From Drosophila persimilis (lineage: Eukaryota > Arthropoda > Insecta > Diptera > Drosophilidae), in NCBI RefSeq assembly GCF_003286085.1, contig NW_020825706.1:1240001-1304000 (forward strand): a DNA stretch of 64,000 bases. Direction: 5' to 3'. Shown here one piece after another: positions 12,291 through 24,387 of this stretch (position 1 is the stretch's first letter; each line of letters starts with the position of its first letter). The translations under genes and the position numbers were made by a program. Under the pieces are notes generated by a model. It made no database searches. It saw only the letters and a list, made by a program, of their open reading frames with translations, and had not been told where the DNA came from.

Positions 12291-12690
12291 AAATACTGGA
12301 AAATACTAAAAATACTCCTAAATACTAAAAATACTAAAATACTAGAAAATACTAAGATACTACAAAATACTAATACTAGAAAATACCAGAAATACTAAAA
12401 TACTAGAAAATACTAAAATACTGAAAATACTAAAAAAAAACTAGATTAAAAGACAAAAAAGTAAGGTTAATATTACTAGTCAAATATTGAAACATTTCTA
12501 TCAACTTAAAAAAAAATACTAAAAGGACTAGGATATACTAAATGAAAAATACTGAAAAGATACTAAATTAAAAAATTATTAAAATACCAGAAGTTACTAA
12601 ATGAAAAATTGATTAAAATACTAGAAGATACTAAATTGAAAAATACTATAAATACCAGAAGATAGAAAATTAAAAATTTCGAGAAGATAC
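12291..12690. repeat. ATACTA-type degenerate repeat
   Basis: Runs of AAATACTAAAAATACTAGAA with irregular spacing, cleanest at 12291-12440 and then decaying. It belongs to the same word family as 16.4-17.3 kb, 29.9-30.3 kb and, inverted, 3.6-4.2 kb. Confidence 0.75.
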
Positions 12691-14589
12691 TTATGTATGT
12701 AAAAAACTTGATATTAAAAAATAGATAAAAAAAGATAATACTTAATACTAAATTTTAATATTTTCTAGTAATATATTAATAGAACACATTAATAGAAAAT
12801 GCTAGATAAATACTAATTAATGGAAAACTTCTTTAAGTTCAAACAAATTCTAGGATTCCCACAATTTTACGGATATAAAGCTGAGTTCTAACAGAATGAA
12901 TCTTTTAAATACTATCGAGCTGTTTAAGAAAATTCATCACGATCGGTTAAAGATTTGAGGGGCAAATGGCACTCAGCGTCATTTGATTTCTATGTCCTTT
13001 AAGGGTATTCCCCGCTTTCGTGAAGGAACTGTTCTGCCTAGAGCCTGTCCTCTTTTCGACTCGAGCTTAAAGTCTCATTTAGCAGGTGTTCAGTGCTCTC
13101 CTTTCCTCCCTTCGGTCACCTTCTCCTTCTGGTGCTCCTCTTTTGTGCTCCTGAATGTTGGGCCCCCATTCTCATTCCCCTCCCTTTACTTGCAGTATGC
13201 GAGACGCCTCATTTGTTAAGCTTTAAGTTTTTCGGTTGCATGATAAAGTTGCACAGATTGCGTCAGGATCTTAATGAGCAGTACTGCTGGGGCAGGCAGC
13301 AGCAGTGGCGGCAGGACTCTTGACCATAAACGGGGACACAGGGACAGCAGCAACTTCCGCGAGCAGGACGCGGCAGTGGCGGCGGCGATGATTAATCTCA
13401 ACACTTTCCGACCCATTAATTTCACTCTGCCAAGGGGCTCTGCCAGGGGTTGGCCTGCCCTCTCTCTTTCTCGGTGGGCAATGGGCAATACAGGATACAG
13501 GATTGGGGAGATCTGTGAGTTGTCATGCGAGTGCGTTACTCCATTCTGCACTTCACTGTACACTTCGCACACTCCTGGCCAAAAGCAGCTGCCTTTCGTG
13601 AAGGGTCCCCCCCATCAATGGCCACTGCCTTTGCCTTTGGCTTTGGCTTTGCCTTTGGCTACTGCTGGCTTCATCCACCTGTGGTTGAGAGGGCTCGACA
13701 ACAGTCGCAATTCTCGTACCTTCCCCTAATGTGCCCCTTGTGCAATGTGTGGCAATGTGGATGTCCAGCAGCAGCAGCAGCAGCAGCAGCCCCCCTTTTA
13801 GTCCTGTATGTGACAATGATGATGGGCAGATGACGATGAGGTGTAAAGGTAACGAAAACAGCAGATTGAAAATGGATTCTAGCCCCAACCTTCCCCCAGA
13901 GGGAGGGAGGGGGAGGGCGTTACATCGATACGGGGACTCATTGCAATTTGTTTGGGTAGAAAGTTCCGTATGGATGTCTATGTCCTGTCTATGAGGAATG
14001 CGTGTCATAAAATGACTAAAATATTGCCAGAGGCTGAAACTGACAGGAGCATTCGTGGGGGGGCTAAGGGAAGGAGCAGCACGAGTGGAACAGGAAGCGG
14101 GAGAAGGACATTAAGACGTGACCCCGGAAGGGAGGGGGCAGGGGAGGTTCGTCGTTCCGTTTCCAACCAATGGCATGGCAACACCCTAATCTATGTCTAA
14201 CCCCCCCGAGGGGAGGAAATATATATTTATTTTATTTTTTTCCGGCTTTTATTTTGCTATTTTCTTTTCCGTTTTTGAAATACTCTTGGAAAAGGCTTTA
14301 ACGATTTTGAGTATGTTTTTGTAACGTTTTGGTATGGGTAGAGATTTGATAGAAAATCGATTACTTTTATCGTCTCGGGATATGAGAAAATCTGTTATAT
14401 TTAATATTTTTGAAGGTCTTAAAGGAGCTTCAAAGAAACAGATTATGATACTGAAGCTCTGGCTTAAATCTTCATAGACGGAATCGCTTTTCTTTCAGTG
14501 TAGCACCAGAATTCGTAGCAAACAACTTTTGAAGTGCTTCCACGTGTGATTTAATGAGATTTTCTTCAAAAAATTCTTCAAAATCTTAT
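12691..14589. other. Non-coding; contains (CAG)8 at 13,766-13,790
   Basis: No supported gene. A perfect CAG run lies at 13766-13790 and a CTTTGG(C/T) hexamer repeat at about 13627-13662. Frames of about 150 codons at 13274-13729 and, on the minus strand, 13553-14008 are glutamine- or leucine-rich and show no domain. Confidence 0.45.
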
Positions 14590-14930
14590 ATTTACGCGTA
14601 TCGATATCAATCGAAAATTATCACGTATTTATCGAAATTGATCGAGTTTTTATCGACATTTATCCACTATTTATTGACAAATATCGATTGTTGATCAACA
14701 TAAATCAGATGTTTACAGCTTTTTAATCAAGCTATTATCGAAGCTTTGGTATATTTATCGACGGGATTCGATATCCCCTCTCCCCATGTTATCGAAAGCA
14801 TTCGATTTTCCCATTGATTAAAGCCATAATTGTTTGTGGTTTTAGATCAGATGTTTACAGAATGTTTATCGAACTGCCATCAAAACTTTAGGATATTTAT
14901 CGAATCCCCATCGATTAATGCAATTTTCTT
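14590..14930. repeat. 142-bp duplication inside an ATCGA-rich cluster
   Basis: ATCAGATGTTTACAG occurs at 14704 and 14846, and ATATTTATCG at 14751 and 14893, both 142 bp apart, so a unit was tandemly duplicated. The whole 340 bp is packed with TATCGA/ATCGAT words (about a dozen). CGATA clusters are the established binding pattern of BEAF-32 and DREF, but the AT-rich repeat origin alone could explain them. Confidence 0.65.
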
Positions 14931-16439
14931 TTGGGAGTTTTTTAAAGTGGAAAAGCCAGAGGTTCTTGCAGGGATACAATTTATTATTTTTGAAGGAAAT
15001 GACATCCATATTTCGGATGGAATCATAATCCTATATTCTATTATTGAAATTCCTTCCAAAATTTCCTAGTGTATTCCATGTTCCGACCTTTAAGAGTTCT
15101 CCATTCCGGCCCTTGCTCTGTTTTTTCTGGGGCTTACTTCCTCCAGGAGCGTTGTCAGGATACGAAATTACATTTGTACCTTTAATTTATTGATGTTCCA
15201 ATGCGTTTGCCTAGTCACAACACGATAGAGAGGTGTTCAGTGCAGGGGAGCGTGTGTGTGTGTGTGTGTGTGTGTTTTTGGGGGTGTGTCCGACCGTAAC
15301 AGATGCGGAGGAAAGGTGAGAGAGGGTGTGCTGTGTGCGTCTCGGGGTCACCTTTCGAGCCGAGGGTCCGTCCAGTTTAAAGGTTCATTTCATGTTTGGC
15401 CATCGTATGGGGCGTGAAAATGGCCAACTAATAGAATGTCTTGACCCGACCAAAAAAGGGTTTCCCCGGGCACTTTGATTTAGAGGCGGACCCGCCACTA
15501 ATGGAACGAACCGCCAACAGGATGTGCCATGTGAGACCCACTATATTGGCACGTGACACCCAGAGAGACACCCAAATGCTAATGAAGTGCGGGGGGGAGC
15601 AAATGGGAAAGGCATTTCATTTGTTTTAATACCAGGACGGGGTCCTGGCCTGTCCTGTCAGGTGTGGATAGCGATAGGTAAATCCTTTTTCGTTTTGTTG
15701 GCAAATTGCCAGCAACGCACAAGATTTGCCCCCCAATTTGGGTTCGGGTTCGGGGTCGGGTTCAGGGCTCAGATTCCTGGTGCATCTTTTTTGGCGCCTG
15801 CCCCAAAGCCTCCATTCAAATGGCCATAAATTATAAGTGACGAAGAAATTTTCCGTCGCTCTCGCTCTCTCTCTGCTCGTTAACTTTGAAGATAAAATCC
15901 CCGCCAGCATCCGCATGTGTTGCAACTTATTTACATGCCACACCGCCACCTCCATGAGGACACACTCAATCTGTGCCGGCAAGAACTTAATGCCACGCGC
16001 CAGACAACAAAGGAGCAAAAAACACACACACACAGCCGAAAAAAATAGTGCAAGAAAATGTAAAATTTATCATTTGCTGCCTGCAATGAGCTCTTGAGCT
16101 CAGGAGCAGGAAAAAGCTGCCTGGAATCCAGAAGGAGTCCCTCTATCCTTTGACATGCCACTGCCATGGTCCATGGCTATGCGGCAGACGACTCTCTGTG
16201 CTGTACACAATTTGCGTGCCAAGTAATGAAATGTTGGCAGACCACGTTTATGCATAGCAAAAGTCAAGAATTTACACGGAATTAACTTGTGGTGTGGTGG
16301 TTTTTGTGGGCTCAAAATTTATTATAACTCTGAGGCTTTATTTGCTTAAATAAATGATGATGTCAGTTGGTATCGGTAGGCTCTGAAAGTGATTATAAGA
16401 TGATAGGTTCAGGGATCAAGAAGGTAGTATTTTTGGGTA
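14931..16439. other. Non-coding; (GT)12 and a G-quadruplex motif
   Basis: No supported gene. (GT)12 lies at 15252-15275. A GGGTTC-type run at 15739-15767 contains four to five G3+ runs with short spacers. A GGTATCGGTAGGCTCTGAAAG stretch at about 16368-16390 resembles one at about 49,060. Confidence 0.45.
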
Positions 16440-17300
16440 CAAGTTTTTGAAAATACTAAAGATAATAAAGCAAATGGTTGACCATGAAATGGTAGGCTTA
16501 AAAAATTTAGAAACTTTTTAGAAAAAATACTAGAATTTACTAGTTTAAAATAACGGAAAATTTGTATGTATACCAGATAAATTACTAGACAAGAAAAGAT
16601 AAATACTACTTTAAAATAATAGAAAGCACAAGATATAAAAATACTAAAGAACTACTAAATATACCAGAAATATCATAGAAAATACTAGAATAAAATGCTA
16701 CACAAATACTGAATATAATAGAAAGATACCAGAAAAATAATAGAAATATTAGATTCAAAAGTCTAGAAAAATTCTACATAAATACTAAATATAACAGAAA
16801 AATACTAAATAGAAGTAAATAAAAATTATAGAAAATGGCTAGAAAAAAACTAAATATACTAGAAAAATACCAGAAAATGGATAGACAACTATTAAATATA
16901 CTAGAAAAATATCAGAAAAATTCTAGATTACAAATTCTGGAAAATTACTACACAAATACTAAATATACTAAAAATATAAAAGAAATTTAATAGAAAATAC
17001 CAGACTACAAATTCTAGAAAAATGTTACACAAAGACTTAATACGCTAGAAATATACATACCAGAAATATTATAAAAAAACTAAGTGAAAAATAATAGAAA
17101 ATGGCTAGAAAAATACCAAATATACTAGAAAGATATCAGAAATGTGCTAGATTACAAATTACAAATAAATATTTAATATACTGAAAAACGTAATATATGA
17201 AAACTGTAGAAAATGGATAGAAAAATACAAAATTTAACAGAAATATAATAGCAAATACTAGATAACAGAAATATAATAGCAAATACTAGATAACAGTAAT
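16440..17300. repeat. ATACTA-type degenerate repeat, largest block
   Basis: About 860 bp of AAATACTAAATATACTAGAA-like words with AGAAAATGGCTAGA variants. No single period dominates. It is free of long open frames. Confidence 0.75.
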
Positions 17301-18719
17301 TGAAAATTCTAGAAATATACAACAGCCGAAAACCCATCAGCAAAGACCTCTACAAACCCCATTCCAAAGCATTTCTCCACAAAAGAAATGTCTACTTATT
17401 TTCACGAATTGACACTTTGGGGGGCATAAACGAAAAAGACGACTAAAAACTTTTAAGTTGACAATAAAAAAAAGTTTAAAGTCCTGTCGCACCATTAACC
17501 AGGTTGAGACAAAGAGCACAGACAGACACATTCCCTCACATGGACACACACACATACTCGTGTAAGACGCAGACAAAGTAGAGGAGGAGTCAGACCCAAA
17601 GGCATGTCCCTGCACCATCCATAAAGTCCTTCCAGATTGCTGTTTGCGTACGACTTCTTTCCCCTGCAACAATTTTGCCAGTGGCCAAAAAAATAAGATT
17701 CATTTCAGGGGGAGAGACAAAGAGAAACAGAGAGAAAGGAAAGGAAAGGAAAGGAAACGGTACGGCTGTGGCAGGGAAAGGTGACACATTCCTCAAATAG
17801 TAGCAAGTGGCTGCTTGCTGCTGCTGCTGTTGCATCCACACCACTCTCAGGGCTTGTTGACTTTTCCTTTGTTTTTCCTTTGTTTTGCTGCTGGGGAAAT
17901 TATCATTTTTCAATGCCATAAAAAGCAGCACCTCAGGCGTTTACTACCATCACTTTTTCAGAGCATTTTTCAGAGAATTTTCCCGAGCATTGCACCCTCT
18001 CTCTCTGTGGCAATCATATCGGGATCAGCATTGTAAATTGCTACGAGACTCCATTCGCATATTTCTTTATTTCCCCCAAACAGATTTTTGATAAATGGGA
18101 AAAGCCCTTTTCCTACGGAAGGAAAAGGAAGGAAGGACACCCGCAACTTGCAGAATTTGATTGTCTTGGACTGGGACTGCGGGAGAGTTAAACATTATTT
18201 CCCTTATTTATTTCCCTGTGAAGTTTTTTGCAGAGAAACCAGCGAAACCGGAACCTCCCACCCCCTGGCCCCCTTACGTTTTTCCTTTCCCTTTTCCGAT
18301 GATATTTGTGCCTTAAACATAAATCTGCTGTGTCCCCAAGCTTCCGGTTTTTATTGTACTCGCATCAAAAGGGTATACCCTCTGTGCACCCAGTTTGACA
18401 AGCACTGAGTGCTCCCCTACCCCCTGGAATTGCTAAACTTTTTCTCTGACTTTTCCTCCTTCCAGCATCTTTTTGCAAATGAGATTTCGTTCAGTTTTTG
18501 TGCTGTGATAAATTGTTGATGGCTTGAATGTTGAATGTGTTTACACGGATGAGGGCGGTGTATTGGTGTACATCTGTGTGTGTGTGTGTGTGTGTGTGAT
18601 GGGGGTGTGGAATGTTTGAGGGGTGATGAGAGGTCGAGGATTGGTTTGGCATTTTTGCCTTGCTTTTTATGAACATTTTTGGCCCCCCCCCCCCTAAATG
18701 CTTGAGTGGGGAATTTCTC
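17301..18719. other. Non-coding; perfect GGGTATACCC palindrome and (TG)12
   Basis: No supported gene. GGGTATACCC at 18371-18380 is a perfect 10-bp palindrome. (TG)12 lies at 18575-18598, and a C run at about 18684-18693. Confidence 0.45.
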
Positions 18720-19615
18720 GCTCGTTCGTTTTGTAGATTTTCTTCATAGATATTTGCTTATATTTTTTGTGCTCCTTTTTGCTAAGATTTTGTTTTCTTT
18801 ACGTTTTCTCCTTTCTTCTTCTTCGATTTTATTCTCTTACGCTTACTCCTATTTCCTAGATTTCTCTCCTTACGTTTTTCCATAATTTTTTCTCCTACTT
18901 CGATTTTCTATTAAATTTTCCGCTTCTTCTTAGATGTGTTCCCTTACGTTGTCTTAGATTTTCAGCCCCCTACATTTTCTCCTTCTTCGTAAATTTGTGT
19001 TCTTTACGTTTTCGTCTTTTTCGATTTGTTCCCTTACGTTTTTTTCTATTTTCTAGATTTTTTCCCTATTTTTCTCCTATTTTTTTTATTTCTATTAAAT
19101 GTTTCGCCTTTTCTTAGATCTGTTTCCCTTACGTTGTCTTTTGTTTCTTCTATTATATTCCTTACGTTTTCTTTTTCTCTTAGATTTTCTACTTTGCGTT
19201 TTCTTTTATTTTTTATATTTTTTTTTATACGTTTTATCCTCCTTTTGTTTTTTTCTATTATTCTATTTTTCTTTTTTCATTATTTTCCCTTACGTTTTTT
19301 TCTCTGTCTTACGTTTTATTTATCCTGCTTTTTTGATTCTTTGTCTTACGTTTTCTCCTACTTCTTGGATTTGCTATTACATTTTTTGCTTTGTCTTCGA
19401 TTTTTCCCTCACGATTTGTTATTTTTCTTATATTTTTTTCTTACGTTTTTTTATGTTTTCCTACGTTTTTTTTCTTGACGTTTTTTTCTACTTCTTGGAT
19501 TTTCTACTACTTTTTTCGCTTTTTCTTAGATTTTTTTCCTGTATTTTTCTCTGGATTTTTCTCTTTTTTCTTACGATTTTCCCTCTTCCTCTTAGATTTT
19601 TCTTTTAAAATTTGC
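18720..19615. repeat. CTTACGTTTTCT pyrimidine-rich degenerate repeat
   Basis: About 900 bp is almost entirely pyrimidine on the plus strand, punctuated by CTTACGTTTT or CTTAGATTTT words roughly every 20-50 bp. All three forward frames give Phe/Leu/Ser strings that look membrane-like but have no protein evidence. Confidence 0.75.
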
Positions 19616-19652
19616 CTAACATTTGCCCATCGCTCTGTTTTTTGGGGGCTGC

Positions 19653-19677
19653 CTCTCTCTCTCTCTCTCTCTCTCTC
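19653..19677. repeat. (CT)12 microsatellite
   Basis: A perfect CT run follows the pyrimidine block. Confidence 0.9.
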
Positions 19678-20407
19678 ACTCCTTCCCTCTCTTCTTTTTG
19701 TCGGTGGTTCCTCGCCTTCATTTTTGGGGTTTCATTGCCTAAATTCTTTCTGCGTTTTGCCTTCATTTTAATCCATTTGAATGAACCTAATATGGAAATG
19801 ATTCCTTGGGCCTCGTTTTAATCCATTTCAATGAATCCAATATGGAAATTGCACAGAGGCAGGAATGCGTGTGGGAAGCAGCTGATACGAATGAGGGATC
19901 CAATGACCTTTAACAATGGGGCGAAACCCTGAAAGATTGAAGCAAAGAAATAACCTTCAAAAATTTTAAACAGAAAAAAAAATATCAACCATTTTGAGCA
20001 GCGAAAACCATTAAAAATGTAGAGTAAAATTTTTTTAAAAAAATATAAAAAAAATTCCTGTGCAGTAAAAACATTCAACAAATTTTTGCAGTAAAAAATT
20101 GGGGGTAAAAAATTAAAAAAAAAATAATGTTTTGTGCCGCAAAAATCTTTAAATATTTAGAGGAAAAAATAAATAAAAAATGTTTCTACCGCAAAAACCT
20201 TTAAAATTGTCGGACTTTCTTTTTATTTTCGAAATAAATATTCCACCTTAAAGTTTATTTGCGAACTTCAGTGATTTTTGTGTGTGGGAAAAGTTTTTGC
20301 AATGTTTCCAGTCTGTAATTAATGATAATTATTCTCGAAAGCAGAAAGATAATTATGCCAAAAGGTGAATGCAGAATTTCTAATGAAAATATGCAAATGA
20401 TTAAGCA
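19678..20407. other. Non-coding, A-rich
   Basis: Nothing gene-like. A word of about 30 bp containing TTTAATCCATTT and AATATGGAAAT is directly repeated at about 19765 and 19817. Around 19970-20215 there is an A-rich stretch with recurring CAGTAAAAA/GCAAAAACC words. Confidence 0.45.
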
Positions 20408-20482
20408 GGGGAGGAGGAGGAGGAGGAGGACGAGGAGGACGAGGAGGAGCAGGAGGAACAGAAGGAGGAGCATTAGGAGCAG
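20408..20482. repeat. GGA triplet repeat
   Basis: GGAGGAGGACGAGGA-type triplets; polyarginine and polyproline frames result. Confidence 0.85.
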
Positions 20483-20556
20483 GACTGTTCCTCTTTTGGT
20501 CAGTCCGTTGGAAGTAATTGTTGAAATTATGCGCTAATATTTTGCACACAACAGCA

Positions 20557-20601
20557 GGGCATGGGCAGGGGCAGGGGAGGGGGGGCAGGGGTGTGCGGGG
20601 G
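20557..20601. other. Strong G-quadruplex motif
   Basis: At least six runs of three or more G separated by 1-6 nt, in GGGCATGGGCAGGGGCAGGG and its continuation. Confidence 0.65.
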
Positions 20602-21456
20602 CGAGTTCATTTAGCCATTAACTAAGCCAAAAACTGAAATCCAATTAAAAGTTAAACGCCACAAAGGCAGCGCCCCCCCACCCCCGGAGTGGTTTTAAGG
20701 ATGAAAACTTGAAATGTTGTACATTTGGTCAAGTTGAAGGCTGGCCGGCGGCAGAAGGACCCAAGGAGCCAGGCAGCAGCGAGGTTAGCATATTATAAAT
20801 AACATTCAGACACGCAAACAGTTTGTGGCAGGTGCCACAGGAAGGGGGGGCGGAGAGAAAGGGGCGCCCCTCGGAACGAGTTAACGAAGCCATTGCCCCG
20901 TTGGAGGCAGAATAGTGTTGCGTGCCCCGAAAACTCGACTCGTTTTGCCGTTAGGTGGAAGGAAACTTTTCCGGTGGAAAATACAGTAAGGAACTTTGAT
21001 TAAGTTTTCCATCGACTTAAAGTTTTTCCCTCCTCTATCGCCTGCGAGAACTTCGAGGCGGCGAAAATTAACTAACCCACGTGGAAAGAGATGGAGATGG
21101 AGACAGAGACAGAAAGAGAGGGAGAGAGACGTGCCTGGGTTCTGTAAGAGCTGAAGAAACGAAGGCGAAGGAGCCCGCCTAAGTATCCTTAAGGATAGGC
21201 AACCCAGGCACGTGCTCTCCAGCGAAAGAGAGACAGAGAGAGAGGGAGGAGGTGGTTTGGGGGACCGAAAAACCTCCTTTATGATTATTGTCTTAAAATT
21301 AATCAAAGTGTGTGCCTGTGTCTCAATGGTGGAAAGTTTTGAGCGTTGGGAGGGGGCTTGGGGGGGGTGGTCTGGGGGAAAGCCTAATAGATTTTTGGTC
21401 GCCAGGAAATCGCTTCATCGCTTTGGCGCCTCCCTGCCATCATTTGCCTGCTCTCT
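20602..21456. other. Non-coding; GAGA tracts
   Basis: No supported gene. GAGA-rich stretches lie at about 21090-21130 and 21226-21247. These are potential GAGA-factor sites or simple repeat. Confidence 0.4.
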
Positions 21457-21780
21457 GCCGCCTCTTCCTCTCATTATTCTCCTCCTCCTCCAACGCCTCT
21501 CTGCCCAGCATCTGCTGGCTCTCTGCCGCTTCTCTGCCGACTCTCTGCCGCCTCTCTGCTGCCTCTCTGTCGCCTTTTGGCCATCATCTGCCTTCCATCC
21601 AACGCCTCTCTGCCGCCTCTTCCTCGCATTATCCTCATCCTCCTCCTCCAACGCCTCTCTGTTGCCTTCTGCCCAGCATCTGCCGGTTGTCCACCTCCTC
21701 TCTGCTGGCTCTCTGCCGCCTCCCCTTTGCTGCCTCTCTGCCCCCTCTCTGCCTTTTTACCGCCTCCCTGCCGCCCCTTT
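21457..21780. repeat. CTCTCTGCCGCC repeat with 155-bp higher-order unit
   Basis: A degenerate CTCTCTGCCGCC array. A longer segment starting GCCGCCTCTTCCTC and running through CTCCTCCTCCAACG recurs at 21457 and 21612, so a 155-bp higher-order duplication is superimposed. The long frames on both strands (up to about 200 codons) are artefacts of this block. Confidence 0.75.
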
Positions 21781-22825
21781 GCTTTGTATTTTGTGTTTGT
21801 GTTTGGCATTTAATTGATATCCGCAAAGGATATGGGTATGGACAATAGAGAGTCCTCAATAAATGGTATTTCTACAGTTTTTGGAATTTTAAGGTTTGGT
21901 TCTGCCTTTTATTAATGGAATCCCAGCATATTTTCCCCCAAAAAGTCGTATATCCCCATCCTAAACCATTTTAAAAGATCACCAATTGATCGTAAACCAT
22001 TTTTTTCATATTTTTAATTAATTCTACTTCAAGGAAATTAATTTTTTAAGAATTTAAAGATATTGTTAGTTATTTTAGAGTCAGAAATTGGGGATCTAAA
22101 CTTCAATTTTCCGTGGGATATTCTGGGATTTTCTTTTCCTAATAATTTTCTTAGTTGTGGAATCTCCACTGTGCCCGCATTCCCCTGCCTTCCTACACCC
22201 CTTTCCTCGCCCCCACCCCCTCCTCCTGTTACCAATTTTATTGGCCTGATGGTCGAAAACTTTGATACTTTCGTGGATTTCGAGGATTAATTAAATTACG
22301 GGCAATATTTGCTATGCACAGGACATCGCCGGGACCGAAGGATTTGTCTCTCCGGAAACTGAAACAAATTGTTTTGGCGTGTGAAAGTTTTTTGCGGTTC
22401 GATCGAAGGAGAATGGTAGAAGTTTTTGTGTGTGTGTGTGTGTGTGTGGCATGCCACACGCTGTGGCTTGACAGTGTGTGTGCGTTTTTGTGGCCGATTT
22501 GTCGTTTGATATGGCCAAACACACATTGTGGCTAAGCCGAACACCTGCGGTGGGAGTGGGAGGGCGGCCCAATCGATGCTTCGATTTTGCTTGGGGACTC
22601 GCCCACAAAGGAAGGCACGCGTCATTTGCATAAGGCGATGTGGCATTTTATGAAATGTCAGGCATCAGGCAGCAGGCAGCAGGCGGCAGGCAGCTGCCTC
22701 TCTCCTAGCCAACTTTCAAAAACATTGCCACCGCAGTGACAACCTCCGCTTCCCCTTCTGTCAAACGTCAACCGCCATTTTATACCATTTTTAAATATAT
22801 ATCTATGGGCAAAAAAGAACGGAAA
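21781..22825. other. Non-coding; (TG)11 with 16-bp palindrome
   Basis: No supported gene. The TG run 22427-22448 ends in the perfect palindrome GTGTGGCATGCCACAC at 22444-22459. Confidence 0.45.
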
Positions 22826-22896
22826 AGTAAGGGAAAATGTAAGGGAAAAGTGGGGGAAAAGTGGGGGAAAAGTGGGGGAAAAGTGGGGGAAAATGT
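22826..22896. repeat. GTGGGGGAAAA 11-bp tandem repeat
   Basis: Four perfect units begin at 22850, 22861, 22872 and 22883, preceded by two diverged GTAAGGGAAAA units. It also meets a G-quadruplex pattern. Confidence 0.85.
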
Positions 22897-24297
22897 ACAG
22901 CGAAAAGTGTGGAAAAATGTCAGAGTGGGCGGAAAAAATGCAAACACAAAAAAAGTTGGAGCACATTTTTCAACTGTCATCGGTTTAAGCTGATGAAATT
23001 GCCGACAGACATGCCACCTCCTACACCCCCCCTACCCCCTCCACAGAGTACCCCCAATGTACACGGACCCTTCCCACGACATCAGGGGGACTCGGTAGCT
23101 GCTTCATTTGCCATCATCGTCAATAATATGACATGAGTACTCTCCTGCAGCGGGGAGGGGGGGCCCACAACTTTTTCGCTTTTCATCTTTTTGGGGGAGG
23201 CCACCAACGCCATCGTTTTTCTATTTTATTTTTTGATTTAGTGCTGGAAATTGTTTCTCTGTTCTCAGCCGCCACCCCCCCTTCCGCCTGCTCCTCCACT
23301 AATGGTTCTGGGGGGTCCTTTTGGTGTCCTTTGTATTTGCCCAATTTTTGTATTTGTTTTTTTATTTGCTCTCTACTGATTATGATGCTATTTTCGACAC
23401 TCGATAAAGTCAATAAACACACAAAATTGTCCTATTAAATAATGGTTCTGCGTTTTGTTATGTGTTGATGGATGTGTAGTGGGGCTTTGTTGGGGGTTTG
23501 TGGTGGACAGAGGCGTAGGGAGAGGAGCTGTAAAAACTGAGATTTCTCATGGAATTTGTGGTTCTAGAATTCTAGAATTCTAGATTCTCCTTTTTAGAAT
23601 TTTCTTAGAATTTTTATCTAGAAAAATATCTGCTGAAAGAGAATTTATCTTGGCGATCTTCTATTCACATTGCCTCGAGATTTAGTCTTCCACGACGGGA
23701 GACAGAATGCCTGAGAATGCTGACTGGGACCGACGCCAGCGAGCGAGAATCCAAAAACAAAATACATGTAGTGTGCGTGACGAAGCTCCGCGTTGATTGA
23801 AACGAGCCTCGTGGATAAGGGTTGTTTCTCTCTATTAAATAATACCCCCTTTTAACAGTCCCTAAACAGTTCTCTTTTGATATTTTAAAGGTATTTAAGG
23901 TTTAATCCTGATTCGCAGTAGCTTTAAAATATTTTTTCCCTTCCCAAAAAATACTACCCTTTACAGACCACAGATCTCCTAAATACGAAGCATATATCCT
24001 CGTCCTGTAAACAAAACTCGTCTTAAAACATCCATAAATCTACACTCCTTTTCTCGGCACTTTTTCAACATTTCTCCCCCCGAACTATGCCCCCCTTTTG
24101 CCTACACCACTGCCCTTACAGGGGGTAATCATCATCATCGTCGTTATTCCCATTTGGAGCACAAAGAGCTGGTCATTTATTTAAGTGGCGGCTTTTTGGC
24201 TTTATTGTTTAACAGCTCGCTTGATTCATCGATTTCTTGCCGCAGCCATAAATCAATTTATTTATATCCCTATTTCCTTTCTCTCTCTTTTTTGCAG
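22897..24297. other. Non-coding
   Basis: No supported gene. A TTCTAGAA self-complementary word is tandemly repeated at about 23564-23584. Confidence 0.4.
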
Positions 24298-24387
24298 GAG
24301 ACAAATCGAACAAAAATCGAAGCCAACCAATTGGAACCGAAATCTTGAAATCAGCGTCCATTGCGGTTCCGCCAATTAATATTGATG
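24298..24387 (+). other. Candidate non-coding exon
   Basis: A very strong polypyrimidine tract (TTTCCTTTCTCTCTC and following T run) ends in GCAG at 24294-24297. Ninety nucleotides later ATG|GTGCGT gives an acceptable donor. The interval has mixed composition, unlike the flanks. It could be a 5'-leader exon of tinc or of a non-coding transcript, or simply a chance pairing of sites. There is no coding evidence. Confidence 0.2.

Noticed and set aside
19026..19771. Overlapping Phe/Leu-rich frames that look like multi-pass membrane proteins
   Set aside because: All three forward frames give the same appearance because the 900-bp block is almost pure pyrimidine.
21212..21859. Several overlapping frames of 78-201 codons on both strands
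   Set aside because: Products of the CTCTCTGCCGCC repeat; cysteine/serine/leucine or arginine/glutamine/glutamate strings without domains.
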